From contig CANTFL010000144.1 in NCBI GenBank assembly GCA_947650285.1, positions 1 through 64,000 of the forward strand: a stretch of DNA of 64,000 nt, given 5' to 3'. The translations under genes were made by a program, and so were the position numbers. This DNA is from Hyaloperonospora brassicae (lineage: Eukaryota > Oomycota > Peronosporomycetes > Peronosporales > Peronosporaceae). The notes beneath the pieces were generated by a model that made no database searches, was not told the DNA's origin, and saw only the letters and a program-made list of their open reading frames with translations. Of this stretch, positions 52,323 through 64,000 are shown in pieces (the stretch's first letter is position 1; each line of letters begins with the position of its first letter).

Positions 52323-52479
52323 CTTCGTTTCTAAAATAGAAATAAGACCGAGTGAGACGGAAATTGGGCTCCTTTTTGAACACGTATCATGGCCTAGTTT
52401 GTAAAAAACCCCACACATTTGACACAATTGAACCACTCGTTTGCCAATAGGAGACAGATAGATAGACAAACGCCTGAAC
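52323..52479. promoter_or_regulatory. Shared promoter region of SKI3 and the NMA111-like gene
   Basis: 157 bp between divergent start codons. AT-rich with a run of AT and GATAGATAG (about 52453). No conserved element named. Confidence 0.5.
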
Positions 52480-55400
52480 ATGTTAAAGGTCGGCACTGCG
52501 ACGCTGACGCGGCGCTCGCTCACTCCTCTGCTAAATGCACGGTCCAGCACTGGCTCAAGGATTCCCTCTTCGCGCTCATGGGCGCTACAGCTTCTTCCTG
52601 TAGAGCTGAGCGGGCGGTCGTATTCTGCTCGGTCGTCCACGGCGCCAGGTATTTCGTATGACGGGTGATTGGGTTAAATTGACGAAACGGGTGTATTCAT
52701 TTGGGTCTTTGGGTTGTTTTTGTAGTGACGCAAGCCAAGGCACAAATGGCCGTAGCAGCACTGGCAACAGCTGGCGCTGCTTACTTGTACATGACGTCAG
52801 AGCGTCAGAGCAAGCAGGAGAAGCAGCAGCGCGAGCTAGAGATTGAGAAAGAGCGAAAGCTGAGCAGTCGACTTGCCGCAGAGCTCGTGGCAGCCGAAGC
52901 GAATCAGAACAAATTGGACTGGAAGGCCACGCTCGAGCGTGTCGTGCCGGCGATCGTGTCGCTCAAGCTCAATTCGCCCAAGGTGGGCGGATGAGTAGAT
53001 GCTGTTTTGTGAGTACGACAATGAGTACTGAAAGTGGGTGCTCGCTGTGTGGCTTGGGCTTTATAGTTCTTTGACACAGAATCACCAGGCAACGGATCGG
53101 CCACGGGCTTTGTGGTCGATGCTGAGAAGGGGATTATTCTGACCAACCGCCACGTTGTAGGACCAGGACCGATTGTACGATCGATGGGGACGTTGTTGTT
53201 GTTGTTGTTGCTGTTGTTGTTGAGGGTGTAAGAAGATCGCAATTATTTTGACCGTATACGCTGTCGGAACTTGCAGGATGCGGAGGCTGTCTTCCAGAAC
53301 AATGAAGAAGTGCGAGTGATTCCTATTTACCGCGACCCAGTTCATGATTTTGGTTTTTTCCAATTTAACCCGGCAGTAAGTAGTCTTGCACTTTGTTTGT
53401 TTGTGACTGGCAGTGAACAAGTTCTGATTGTGTTTGCGTTGCTGATGGGCAGGACGTTAAGCATATGTCAGTGCCGTCTCTACGTCTGGAGCCGGAGAAA
53501 GCTACCGTTGGGACCGATATTCGAGTAGTGGGCAACGATGCTGCTGAAAAACTCGCTATTGCTAGCGGTACGCTGGCGCGCCTGGATCGTGACGCACCCA
53601 ACTACGGATACAACAGCTACAACGACTTTAACACGTTTTACTACCAGGCTTCGTCAGGAACGACCGGGGGTTCTTCCGGCTCGCCTGTACTCAACCATGA
53701 CGGCGATGCCATCGCTCTCAATGCCGGTGGTAAGATTGGCACTGCAGCGTCCTTCTATCTGCCACTGGATCGAGTCAAACGGGCGTTTGATCTAATTCGA
53801 GAAGGTATGGACGTGCCGCGCGGCACTATTCAGACCGTCTTTAGCTACAAACCCTTCGATGAGGTGCGCCGACTTGGTGTAGACAGCGCTACAGAAGCGC
53901 TCGTGCGCTCTTCTTTTCCGCTAGAAATAGGGATGCTGACAGTAGCAGAAACGATTCCGGATGGTCCATCCAGCAACATGCTGCAACCAGGTGATGTGTT
54001 GGTGCGAGTCAACGGCGAGTTGATCACTCGATTCGTACCGCTCGAAGCGATTCTCGACGATAATGTGGGCAATGAGGTAGGTGTTTGTCAATATCGACAG
54101 CATCACTTGGTGTTTATGTCTCATGAGTATGTCTGGGTTCGTTATAGGTTGAGCTTGAAGTAGAGCGTTCCGGAAAGCCGGTGACTTACAAGGTACGGGT
54201 ACAAGACTTACACTCGGTCACCCCGTCACGCTTTGTGGAAATCGGTGGGGCAGTCATAAACCCGCTGTCATACCAGCAAGCGCGGAACCATGCGATGAGT
54301 CCTGGGGCACCGTACGTCGCGGACCCAGGTTACTTTCTTCAGCGTTCGCGCATCGAACGCGGTGCAATCATTCACTCGGTAAATGGTGTCAAGACGCCTG
54401 ACCTTGAGACGCTCAAGAACTACCTGAAGCAATGCAAGGACCGTGATCGCGTCGTGGTAAAATTCTCCAAGCTGACGGATAAGTCGGAGAAGGTGGAGGT
54501 TGTGCATGTAGATCGCAGGTGGTTCCCGTTCTGCGAGTGTGTGCGCGATGACAAGCTTGGAACGTGGCATTGTGAACGGTTTTCGCCGCCAATCGACAAA
54601 AGCGATGATGACAATGACAGGAATTCAGCCGACAAGAAGCCAATTGGCTCAACGACAACCTTGCCTGGCAAGAACCCCGTGGAAAATAAGCTTGCACGAT
54701 CTTTGGTGACTGTAGACTTTGACAGACCGTTTAGCGTGAACAGTTTGTCAACGTCGAATTACCGTGGCACAGGACTTGTGATCGATGCGAAGAAGGGTCT
54801 TGTGGTTGTAGACCGCAACACTGTGACTGACTCAATGGGCGATGCTATGGTGACCTTCGCCAGCACCATCATGGTTCCCGCTCAAGTGGTGTTTGTCCAC
54901 CCAGTGCATAATTTCGCGATTGTACAGTACGACCCGAAGCTTATCGGATCGACACCGATCGAGAGCTGTCAAGTGGCGTCCGAACCACTTGCACCATCCG
55001 ATTCGGTGTGGCTGGTAGGTCTCATGAGCAGCGTGGGGCGCAGCGGTCACTCTGACCTTGTGTCTCGCGAGACAATCGTGTCTGGTGTTAAGTGGATCGG
55101 ATTACCGATGCCGAACCCGCCGCGGTATCAGGAGCATAATCTGGAAATGGTATCGCTGCAGGACGTCGTTGGCACTGAAGGTGGCGTTATTTGCAGTGAT
55201 GTGGGTGAGGTAAGCGCGTTTTGGGCATCTTTTTCCTTCCAGCAGCAGCGCCGTAATTCGAAAGTGGAAAGTCAGTTCAACCGTGGTATCCCGATGGACC
55301 TGATCATGGAAAGCGCGGCGCCGCTCATGCGAGGAGGGACACCCAAAATCTACGATCTTGGCGTCGACTTTGAGCATTTGAGTTTGGCTAAGGCTCGCGA

Positions 55401-56034
55401 GCTCGGACTCGGACAAGCTCTGGCTGAGATTCTGGAAAAAGATGCTCCGGACCACCGGACCATTTTGAGCGTAGCCCGGCGATGGGGTGGCACCGAGGCA
55501 CAGACGGTATTGAAGAACGGGGACATTTTAGTTGCTGTGGACGGCAAAATCGTGACAAGTTTCCGTGAAGTGGAACGTTGTACACAAAAGCCAGAGGTGC
55601 GACTTACGGTTGTGCGCGATGGCCGCGAGATGCAACTAGACGTGAAGACTCTGTTTATGGAGCGCACGGAAATCAACCGCATTGTGTTTTGGCAAGGTTT
55701 GCTGCTCCAAGCGCCTCCCTTATCTGTCTCGGCGCAGCGCAGCATCTCGCTGGACGACGGCATTTATGTATCTTGTCGATATTCGGGCTCTCCAGCTGCT
55801 CGTTACGGCCCACCGCCCACAAGTCGCATCAAGGAAATTGATGGTATAAAAATCACCAGTATCGACGATTTCCTAAGCGTTGTAACGTCGAAGTCGACGA
55901 ACGACTCGGTACGCATCAAGTATACCGACCTGAGTGGCAAGGACCGTCTCAGCACACTCAAGCTCGAACCCAAGTACTGGCCTACCAGTGAGCTGGTGAA
56001 CGAGGATGGTGAATGGCGCCGGCGTCAACACTAG
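52480..56034 (+). CDS. NMA111-type PDZ serine protease (HtrA family) with organelle-like leader
   Basis: Two HtrA modules in tandem with PDZ domains, as in fungal Nma111 and plant Deg7. Exons 52480-52648, 52726-52982, 53067-53174, 53277-53375, 53453-54076 and 54148-56034 join in frame to 1047 aa. First module: [20 protein letters not shown] (catalytic His), [15 protein letters not shown] (Asp), [16 protein letters not shown] (Ser), with the diagnostic [39 protein letters not shown]. The second module is degenerate. PDZ-like segments recur ([37 protein letters not shown]). The N-terminus is Arg/Ser/Leu-rich without acids ([20 protein letters not shown]), typical of a mitochondrial presequence, followed by a helix ([14 protein letters not shown]). 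A GTT repeat lies in intron 3. Confidence 0.9.
53190..53222. repeat. GTT trinucleotide repeat in an intron of the protease gene
   Basis: About eleven GTT units with one GCT interruption, within the intron between 53174 and 53277. Likely length-polymorphic; no coding effect. Confidence 0.9.
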
Positions 56035-57016
56035 AACAGCTTCATTGGTCACGGCCCGCTGCGGCAGCTGTCGAGGAAACAGCAGCAAATGAAATGGAGC
56101 GGTGAACGTCGTTCATGGACGTCTTGTGAGCTCACCCACAGCGCTTTGAAAGCAGCTGATCTTGACTAGAAGACTTTATCTGCTACAAACACTTGCAAGA
56201 ACATGGATGCGACGTTGCTTCGTGTTGACAAAACTCTGACGTGAATGCAATGTATCTCTCCATCGTCATGTTGCTGGCCATAGATGGACACAAGCGTATC
56301 GACGGACTCAACCTTCGTTAGCATTGTTCACGGTAGATCCAGTGCAGACGTTGCGGATTGCTTGCTGTCACCCACAGATAGATACACTGTGGCTCAGCAT
56401 CAACAGGGGACGTGACGCTAATACTTCACTCGAGACTGCCCATGATTGGCCCGTCACTTCAGCATTGCAGGCGAACATAACGCAGCCGAGACTGAAAAAG
56501 AAGCACGTGAAACACAGTCAGTGTCGGCGTCCCATGGGAGTTACGCACGAAGCCCTGACACTGTCTTCGTAGAACCTCATTACGTCGACCGAGTCGAACG
56601 GCACACGATCCAGTACCGTAACTCAGCACAGCATTCATCACCATCGCATGCGCTTCGTCGCGTCCGAGTTGACACACCCCTTCCAGCTCACAAAGACAAG
56701 AACAACTGTCTTTCGAGCTGGTTGTGCAAGAGCTGTACAAGTGTCGCATTTGTGTGTTATGGTTGTTTAAAACGAAAAACATCACGACACGACACGACCC
56801 TCTGGCGGTTGCCACTCGACGAATCTGCTTTTCGCCACAGCACTGCCATTACCAACCAAAAAGCAGTTTTAAACAAATCAGACACAAAAAAGACATGCCC
56901 GAGACCGTATGCTGTCTTGCCCCTGCATAAGTCACGCCGCCCGCCCGTGTCCCGCTTCGGAGGCCGCAATCCCCGGTTTAGTGACGTCGTCTCTCCCCTG
57001 CGCAAACAAACCACAC
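56035..57016. other. Intergenic, no gene recognised
   Basis: About 1 kb between the protease gene and the STPR-repeat gene. The plus frame 56446-57297 is open but overlaps the STPR gene in another frame and has no domain. The stretch should contain the 3' UTR of the protease gene and the promoter of the STPR gene. Confidence 0.5.
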
Positions 57017-58222
57017 ATGGACACACCGCCGAGCATCCGTCGGCAGTACGCGAGTCCTCCTCGCGAGACGCCCATCGCGCGACGACAGCGCCTCGCCAAC
57101 CGTCGAGCAGCCAAGTACCGTCACTCGCGATCACAGGCCTCGAGACGGAATGCGCTGGACCCGTCGATCGAGCACCAGCGCCAGCAAAACAGTCGCAGAC
57201 AGCGCGACCATCGGTCACTATTGGACGCCGAGACACGCGACCGCCTACGCGCGCAGAACCGCCGCCGTCAGCAGGTCCGGCGACAGAACCTGAGTGACGA
57301 AGCCAAAGAAGAGGTGCGGGTGAAGCAGCGCGAGCGGCAGCGGCAGCGTCGACAGACACTGGACGATGATGCGCGCGAGGAGCTCCGAGAGCGCGAGCGC
57401 CTACGCATTACACGGCGACGACGGCAGCTGAAAGCCGTGAAGCGGCCACCGGAACAGCATCAGGAACAGATACAAATGGACGAGCAGGAGGACGTACTGT
57501 CGGTGGAGTTGCAGCTGCTGCAGCCTTCACCGATCGTACGAGAGCGACTGCCGCACTTGAGACTCACGCCCGAGTTGCCGACTTGGCGTCAACATCAAGA
57601 GCAGCAGAGACAGCGAGAGAGACACAGTCAATTGCCGCTGAGTGGATGTGCGCAGATTGCAGTGACGCCTCCCGCACTGGTGATGGAAAGAGTCGGGACG
57701 TTTCCGCTTGAACGGATGCCATCGTTGCCTCACTTGCAACAAGTGACGAGGCCGTCGACAGCGTCTTCGTTGCTGCATGCTACGCTGCCGCTGGCACTGT
57801 TCCCGATGACTGGGACGACGACTGGCGGAGCAGCAAGTGCGACGTCGATGGGGTTGCCCACGGTTGCTAGTGCAGTGGCTGCTGTAGCGGCAAGGCCGTC
57901 GCAGCCGACGGCGACGATGCCGTCGTCGAGTTTGCCGCTATCAAACCAAGCGCTGACTGCCTTGCCGATGGGTTTACCACAGCAGCCGCAACAACAACCC
58001 CGCACACCCATTGGGCTCCCACCAGGACATCGCTCGCTTCCCCCGTTACCTGACTTTCTTAACAGCCGCGAGTCTTTTCATCTCGCCAGTGCTGTTGCAG
58101 CCACTTCGGCACAGATCCCACGGTCTTTGAGCAGTGCAAGTCGAGATCTGTTTTCGTCTATTACCGACTTTTCCGTAGTGCACACCGATGTGCTGGACGC
58201 CGAGTCTTTTTTTCAATCATGA
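57017..58222 (+). CDS. STPR-repeat (FMBP-1-like) basic protein
   Basis: 401 aa from ATG 57017; the frame is open from another ATG at 56909, which would add 36 residues without domain. Residues about 15-140 consist of about five tandem repeats of 23-24 residues rich in Arg/Gln/Glu. Clearest units begin LLDAETRDRLRAQNRRR, LSDEAKEEVRVKQRERQ and LDDDAREELRERERLR, with weaker ones before (ETPIARRQRLANRRAAKYR; ALDPSIEHQRQQNSRRQRD). This is the pattern of the STPR domain of the silkworm factor FMBP-1, a DNA-binding helix array. The C-terminal two thirds are Pro/Gln/Ser-rich like an activation region. It probably acts as a nuclear DNA-binding protein; targets unknown. Single exon. Confidence 0.7.
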   Translation: MDTPPSIRRQYASPPRETPIARRQRLANRRAAKYRHSRSQASRRNALDPSIEHQRQQNSRRQRDHRSLLDAETRDRLRAQNRRRQQVRRQNLSDEAKEEVRVKQRERQRQRRQTLDDDAREELRERERLRITRRRRQLKAVKRPPEQHQEQIQMDEQEDVLSVELQLLQPSPIVRERLPHLRLTPELPTWRQHQEQQRQRERHSQLPLSGCAQIAVTPPALVMERVGTFPLERMPSLPHLQQVTRPSTASSLLHATLPLALFPMTGTTTGGAASATSMGLPTVASAVAAVAARPSQPTATMPSSSLPLSNQALTALPMGLPQQPQQQPRTPIGLPPGHRSLPPLPDFLNSRESFHLASAVAATSAQIPRSLSSASRDLFSSITDFSVVHTDVLDAESFFQS

Positions 58223-60282
58223 GCAAGCTATGGAAACGGAAGAAGATACGAGATACGAGTGTTCCACGCACCCGAACAGTTTCGCGTCACACGTTGATGC
58301 AATCGTGGTGCTCGCGTTGTGACGTTTTCGGGCTAAGCACGTGTACAGCTTTGTGCGCACAAGCATCGAATACTATCACGAGCATTATCGCGAGTTGTGA
58401 CATTCATGGGCTTAGTACTTGACAGCACAGTTTTGGCGTGCTTTACACATGAGGTTGACAAGCACAATGGTGACATCGATACAGAGAAAAGCATGGGAAT
58501 GTGGTCAAGAAGACACGAGCGAAGGGTACTTGGTGCGTGTTGACGAACAGCGTCAAAATGTTGAGATTGACATGTGCATTGTCATACAGTCTGCCCAAAG
58601 CACGCAGACATAGACTCGCGTTAGGGAATTTGCTTCGTATAGCTCACGCTCTCTTGCCGCTATCATCCGATTGATGACCGCCTAAGTGAAGTCAATGACT
58701 GATCTCGCTGGCTGTCCATTCGAGTGTTGATATGGAAGTGCACTGTTCGTGCGCATTGATGACATTCGTATATGTGATATGTGCTACACGCTTCGTCAAT
58801 CTGCAATGAGCGTTTACTTGCAAACACCGCGCACTATGTACCGCTGCACAATCTCTTGTCGACTCAGGACAGCGATTTCTGCTATGCTGACGAAGATCGA
58901 CGTAAACGCCAAAGGCCATGAGTTTACTTCCGTCGTGCTGGATACTGTGATACTGTCATCTCGAGCGTGATGTAGCCGCAATCGTCGTCGTTGGCTTTGA
59001 AACGGATGGAGATGAGACAATGACGCTGCACAATATGGTACATGACTGTAGCGACGGGCACAAAAATGTGCCGAAGTCACTGAGCGAAGACGCAAGAACG
59101 AGGCGGAAGTGGGTTTCTGCTGTCGTCGAAGATGACCCCAAAGAGTTATCCCGGTGACCGCATCTCTCAGCTCTTAGTCCATAGAGCTCTTGATTGAATC
59201 GCGTGACTTCTTGCTCCCAGTGAAGAGGCGCCTACAGGTAAATGATGGCTCAGCAATGATCAGTAAAACTCGCGTGAGGAAGGTGTTACGTAGCGCGCTC
59301 GCGGACTCGACCGCTGTGTCAAGGAAATTGCGCTGGTCAAAAGCGCAATCGTCTTGACCGAGCAGCTGCTATGCGCTGAAGGCTGTCAGGAATAACTTGC
59401 TGACTCTCGTTGCCTTGCACTCCAATGGCAACAACTTGTGCAAGCTCTCGGTCTTTCGGACCACACAATACTTCACCCGCCCGCAGGTCGTTCGCAAACT
59501 GCCTGCACTTGTCTCGAGTTTTGTCGTGACAGAGCTGCTCCATGAGCGTTGGCTACGTGAATCCTGACGAAGTAGGTAACGTTTGATCTTAGCCTTTCGA
59601 CTGGCGCAACGCGGTCATGAAGCAAGTGAGACTCGTATTATCGACAGCGAACCTCTGATCGAAGACGCTGTTATTCTGGTAGCCCGTCATTGCACAAACT
59701 CGCGCACTCTTGTAGCTGTTGGTTAGCGCAATGGCAATGATGCGCCGAACGTATGATTGAAGAAGGCAAGTCGATCATGATCTTGTCCCACGACTACGCG
59801 TGGGCACTCTCTCCTGTGATCACCACTTATACCTGACAAGAGCGTGATCGATTTCTTTGCTGCACTGTTGTATCTGACCTGGCGTCACGACGGACAATTC
59901 GCCGAGGCGTTTCATACGCGATGTACATCCAACAGACTCGTTGACATACACGCAACGAAATACGAGTGATACAACTGCATTGCCCGATCGAAGACACTAC
60001 TCGATACATTTTGGTATCCTCTACATCAGCAGCTACAGTGGTGACTCGGGAAGGCAGAGTTTGGGCTCATCGCATCTATAGCACGACGAAAGCGGCTATG
60101 AACCTAAACGCTGCCTTCCCAAGCGCCATGTCCAAACACAATGTCAGGACCAATGGATATGCTGAAGCTGAAAGGCCCCCCAAAAGACAGAATCCGTACA
60201 GGAAGTATTCGAACTGTGTGCAACAGCGACTTGTTGATAGGATTTTCCTCCCGTTTATGGCACTTGTGACGAGCATAACCCC
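58223..60282. other. 2-kb stretch without a recognisable gene
   Basis: Only short open stretches on both strands, with no splice-consistent chain and no domain I recognise. 59337-59543 (minus) has an even codon look (VLCGPKDRELAQVVAIGVQG) and could be a relic of a gene or transposon, but nothing around it extends it. A palindrome-poor, moderately AT-rich region; possibly old decayed repeat. Confidence 0.5.
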
Positions 60283-61676
60283 ATGTTTCGTCTGCCACAC
60301 GTGACTCGTACCAACGCGTCCGTCGAGGCGTCTCCCCGTTGTTGGCGCTATTGTCTGCATGTTGCCTACTATGGCACTGACTTTGTGGGGTGGCAACGAC
60401 AGCAACAAGAGGTGAAAAGCAGCTCAGGTCTTGACAGTGTCCAGGAAGTCGTAGAGGCGGCAGTGACTGAGACTCTAGGGGCTTCGCAGCGCGTGAACGT
60501 CACGGGGGTCAGTCGGACGGACGCAGGGACTCACGCACTATACGTAGGGGCGATGGAGAGATGGAAAAGGACTATACCGGAGTTGCTAGAGCGGCAACGG
60601 ACTAAAGGGGATGTGTGAAATGTACATGCGCAGCAAATGGGGTTCATCCGCCTGGCCTCAGAGCTGCCGATGTCGTTGCAACAACTAAAAGACGGGGTGA
60701 ATGCCAGGTGACGACGACTGTTCATCAGTATTGCAGATGAGCTGGGGAACGAAAGCTGGGAGGCTAATGGGTTGGTGGTGTTCCCGTTCACATGTGACAG
60801 GTTAGGAGATGGTCGAGTGGTGGTGTTGGGTGTGACGATCCCCACGACGGGACCGGCGCGGATTCGGTCACGCTACAAGAAGTACATTTACTACTTGCAA
60901 CAAGGTGATCGACCGGATCTGGAGCTGGGCAAGTACTCTTGGTTCCTTGGTAGAAGACTGGACGTTCAGCGGATACGTGACGCGCTCGAGTGCGTGGAAG
61001 AGAGAGAGAGAGCATGGGTGGCAACGTGTGAGTAAGATGGATGCTGACTGCTGCTGGTCCAGGTTCTTGGCGGGCACGCACGATTTCCGGCCATTCTCAC
61101 AGGGACTTCAGAGGCCCAAGTTCAAGGAGATGACGACTTTGCGCACGATTGTTTCGATCAATGTCGTTGTCCGGCGGTACGCAGGCCTGTTCTTCTTGTG
61201 AGACGTCGCAGCAAACCGCTGATGCCGACATGCGTGTCATGAATGTTGTTAGGAACGTGCACTTTTCGCTCGATCCCGCGGTGTGTGGGAGTGGTGAGAT
61301 CATCGACGCGGCAGACATGTACCGAGCTATTCAATCAAGCAAAGGCCTCACCGCCGAAACGCCCAATATGGGCGGAAGCAAAACGGCTGCAGTCGACGAG
61401 CTCGAGAAGCTGAAGGTCGAGCAAGCTAGAAGACGCGTGCCCGTACACTTTGTCTGCATTGAGCTGGTTGCCAATGGCTTCTTACGACACATGGTACGAC
61501 GCATCATTGGCACGTTGCGGCCAATTGGTGAGGGTACCCAGCCACCTTGTCGCATGCAGCAAGTGCTGACAGGTGAAGTCCCGCCCGGTCCATCTGCGCC
61601 GGCGAAAGCTCTCTGGCTACATCGCACGTGGCTCACGCAAGAGCAATACGACTCAGATCGCGCAGCTGAAGAGTAG
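60283..61676 (+). CDS. tRNA pseudouridine synthase A family (TruA/PUSL1-like)
   Basis: Converts uridine to pseudouridine in tRNA (anticodon arm in characterised relatives). Exons 60283-60543, 60634-60707, 60801-60989, 61063-61176 and 61253-61676 join in frame to 353 aa. Motifs: LHVAYYGTDFVGWQRQQ, catalytic aspartate in VSRTDAGTHAL, LKDGVNARLGDGRVVVLGVT, RSRYKKYIYYL, EFLAGTHDFRPF, and the C-terminal FLRHMVRRIIGTLRPIGEG with PSAPAKALWLHRTWL. The third exon must start at 60801: reading straight on from 60708 meets an in-frame TGA. The bacterial-type motif set suggests an organellar or PUSL1-like enzyme rather than PUS1. It ends 76 bp before the convergent glycosyltransferase gene. Confidence 0.88.
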
Positions 61677-61752
61677 ACTCGTTCCGAAGCCAAAAGCAAA
61701 ATGGCGACGACGACCGTCGAGTCCGTCTCTTGAACAACAAGCACGACTCATT

Positions 61753-63335
61753 CTATAGCTCTTCACGAGTGTCAGCATCGTTCGCAGCGTCTCCCCGTGC
61801 CGCTACGTGCTTCAATATGCGCGATATGTGTCTAAGGACGATCTCACCAACAACCGTCGGGGAGTACTTGCCCACCATGTCTTGTCGAGCTCTCTTGCCT
61901 TTCGCAACTGCTTCCTACAGCGAAGATGTCAGTACAAGTGTCAGCAGACCAACTCAAACATTGCTTCCAGTACTTACTCCGGGATGTTCCTTGATCCGAA
62001 GCAAAAGCTCCTGTAGATGCTTCACAGAGGGGTTGGCCCACTTGTGTCCACGGAACGCGCCTTCCGTGATCTACATGATCACCAGAACGCATGTCAATAG
62101 CAAAACCGAAGCCAGCAACGCATGGTCGGCCTACTCACCTCGACGAGTCCGTCAATATCCAGTGGGTACGAATTTGCCTGCGTCATGTATTCGGTAGTGC
62201 CACTCCAAAACGTTGCAATCACAGGAAGCCCCATCGCCATGGCCTCGACATGAGGTCGACCCCATCCCTCACCACGCGACGGAAGCACAAATGCATTTGC
62301 AGCCTTGTACAGAGACGGCAAGACTTGTTGTGGAATATGAGGTGGCAGCACGTGAACGTTCGGCAACTCATCTACCGGCTTGTCGATTGTCTCTGATGTG
62401 AACGTATCAATGATCTTCACAAAGTCTTCGGCTGACGATGAGGTTGAGTGATATCTGTTCGTAAGCAGCACCAAAACGACATCATCGCTCGCCGAGAACG
62501 CCTGGAAATACGCCGTAAGCAAAATCTTCCACGCCTTTCGTTCCTCCCACTTGAAAACTGACAGATACACCGTCGTCTTGTCCGTGATGTTCGTCGCCAG
62601 TTTGCCCGCTAGATCATACGCTTTCTCAACCTTCTCGGGGTCAAAGAAGTCAATATCCACAACTTCCGGCACCACTTTGATCGCGTCCGGTCTCACTCCT
62701 CCATCAACAAACACCTGTTCCTGGAATCTAGTCGGCACCCAGATCTCGTCCATCTTGTTCATCCTGTCGGACCATCCACTGGGCACGCGATCCGTCTCGA
62801 ACATGGTCCGTCCGACCTTGTAAAGGGTCCCTTCGGGCGGACACCGAGATGTCGTGTAGTGAGCCGGGTCCCACGCCCCTGGCTCCGAGTGGCAAATGAC
62901 CAGCGCAATGTCGCGGTGGTGCAGGCGCCAGTAAAAGTCCCTTTCTTCAATCCAATGCTGCTCTAGCCTTGTCTGCATGTCCAGAGGCAGGTCCCGAATG
63001 AACGCTGGGTTCAAAGAGTCTCCGTGCTGCGTAATTAGCAGCTCAAAAGGCTGCTCCACACTTCTCGCCGTCCCCTGATCGTATCCATCTTCCCGTTCCT
63101 TGAACTTTCCAGCAGAAACTTGGCCAGAATCACAAGAAATAGCAGCAGACTCCAATGCAGCGTCCACCGCTACAACGTACGAATGCGCTTCACTGCAGTA
63201 ACCACCACCACTGAGAAAAGGAGCGTACCACAATACAGCAGGGGGGTCAACGTCCTCGTTCACGGACGTGTCTTGTCCTGACGCTCCTGTAAACTGCACT
63301 AGTAGCGCACAGAGAACAAGGAAGAGGTACGTCAT
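61753..63335 (-). CDS. Family 4 glycosyltransferase with signal peptide
   Basis: Exons 62139-63335, 61978-62070 and 61753-61914, all phase 0, 483 aa. The frame is open upstream to 63392 but the first ATG is 63335, giving a clean signal peptide (MTYLFLVLCALLVQFTGASG). GT4/GT-B features: an N-terminal domain beginning VLWYAPFLSGGGYCSEA, MDEIWVPTRFQEQVFVDGGV, VDIDFFDP, VYLSVFKWEERKAWKILL (donor-domain start), LPNVHVLPPHIPQQVLPSLY and the signature AFVLPSRGEGWGRPHVEAMA with MGLPVIATFWSGTTEYM (E-x7-E type nucleotide-sugar binding). It likely acts in the ER/Golgi lumen or at the surface on glycans; acceptor unknown. No C-terminal membrane anchor or retention signal is visible (ends TREEL). Confidence 0.85.
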
Positions 63336-63514
63336 CGTTCGCCAGGAGAAACCAATTGTGACAATACTGGGCCAATTTCCAGTTGGCGCCAACCAATGTC
63401 TTATTTACATCTCAAGATGCCTGGGACTGTGAAATGAGACCGTTAGCTGTCGCTATACACTCGAGCCTGGGCATCGTCTAGTAGCTTCTCTTCTCCTTCT
63501 CGGTCTCGTGTTTG

Positions 63515-64000
<486 letters not shown>

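Noticed and set aside
59337..59543. Possible small gene on the minus strand
   Set aside because: 68 codons, no domain, no splice partners, in a region otherwise without coding signal.
60690..60800. In-frame TGA in the pseudouridine synthase suggesting a pseudogene
   Set aside because: An intron from 60708 to 60800 (GT-AG) removes it and joins NAR to LGDGRVVVLG, which fits the family.

Overview
The window looks like a piece of an oomycete genome, most likely Peronosporales (Phytophthora or downy-mildew type). The evidence is compact eukaryotic genes with short GT-AG introns, protein families that look eukaryotic throughout, and a sharp split between a retrotransposon-packed half (1-30.9 kb) and a gene-dense half (30.9-64 kb). 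Calls rest on reading the sequence and on family knowledge; no database search was run.

Repeat half. Four Ty3/gypsy elements and one Ty1/copia element are stacked and nested. Element B (minus strand, 1-6870, cut by the window edge) and element A (plus strand, 6956-14859, two LTRs, TSD ACTTG) both lie in a degenerate copia element (minus strand). Its reading frame is restored when A and one TSD copy are removed. A solo LTR of the A family (17395-17785, TSD TTCAC) follows. A very old gypsy element D (minus strand, 18850-21529 and 29526-30855) is split by a younger but decayed A-family relative, C (minus strand, 21530-29525). A, B and C encode Gag, aspartic protease, reverse transcriptase, RNase H and an integrase ending in a chromodomain. 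In A and C a second reading frame of about 1.6 kb runs antisense to the 3' end of pol. Element A also consists of an almost unbroken chain of perfect short hairpins, several of them kept in C by compensating base changes.

Gene half. In order: a membrane-anchored E1-like tRNA A37 dehydratase (TCD/TcdA family); a HAD phosphoglycolate/p-nitrophenyl phosphatase; an unknown coiled-coil protein; ARPC1 of the Arp2/3 complex; a SET-domain protein; a CENP-B/Tigger-like transposase-derived protein that has lost its third catalytic aspartate; a PH-domain protein; RPP40 of RNase P/MRP; SKI3 (TPR scaffold of the Ski complex); an NMA111-type PDZ serine protease with an organelle-like leader; an STPR-repeat basic protein; TruA-type tRNA pseudouridine synthase; a secreted or ER family-4 glycosyltransferase; and the 3' part of a ubiquitin-conjugating E2.

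The gene half is mostly head-to-head and tail-to-tail pairs with gaps of about 80-250 bp. There is no operon logic, but RNA metabolism recurs (TCD, RPP40, SKI3, TruA). About 2 kb at 58.2-60.3 kb and about 1 kb at 17.8-18.85 kb hold nothing I can name. The border between halves is abrupt: the decayed LTR of D ends about 130 bp before the first host start codon.
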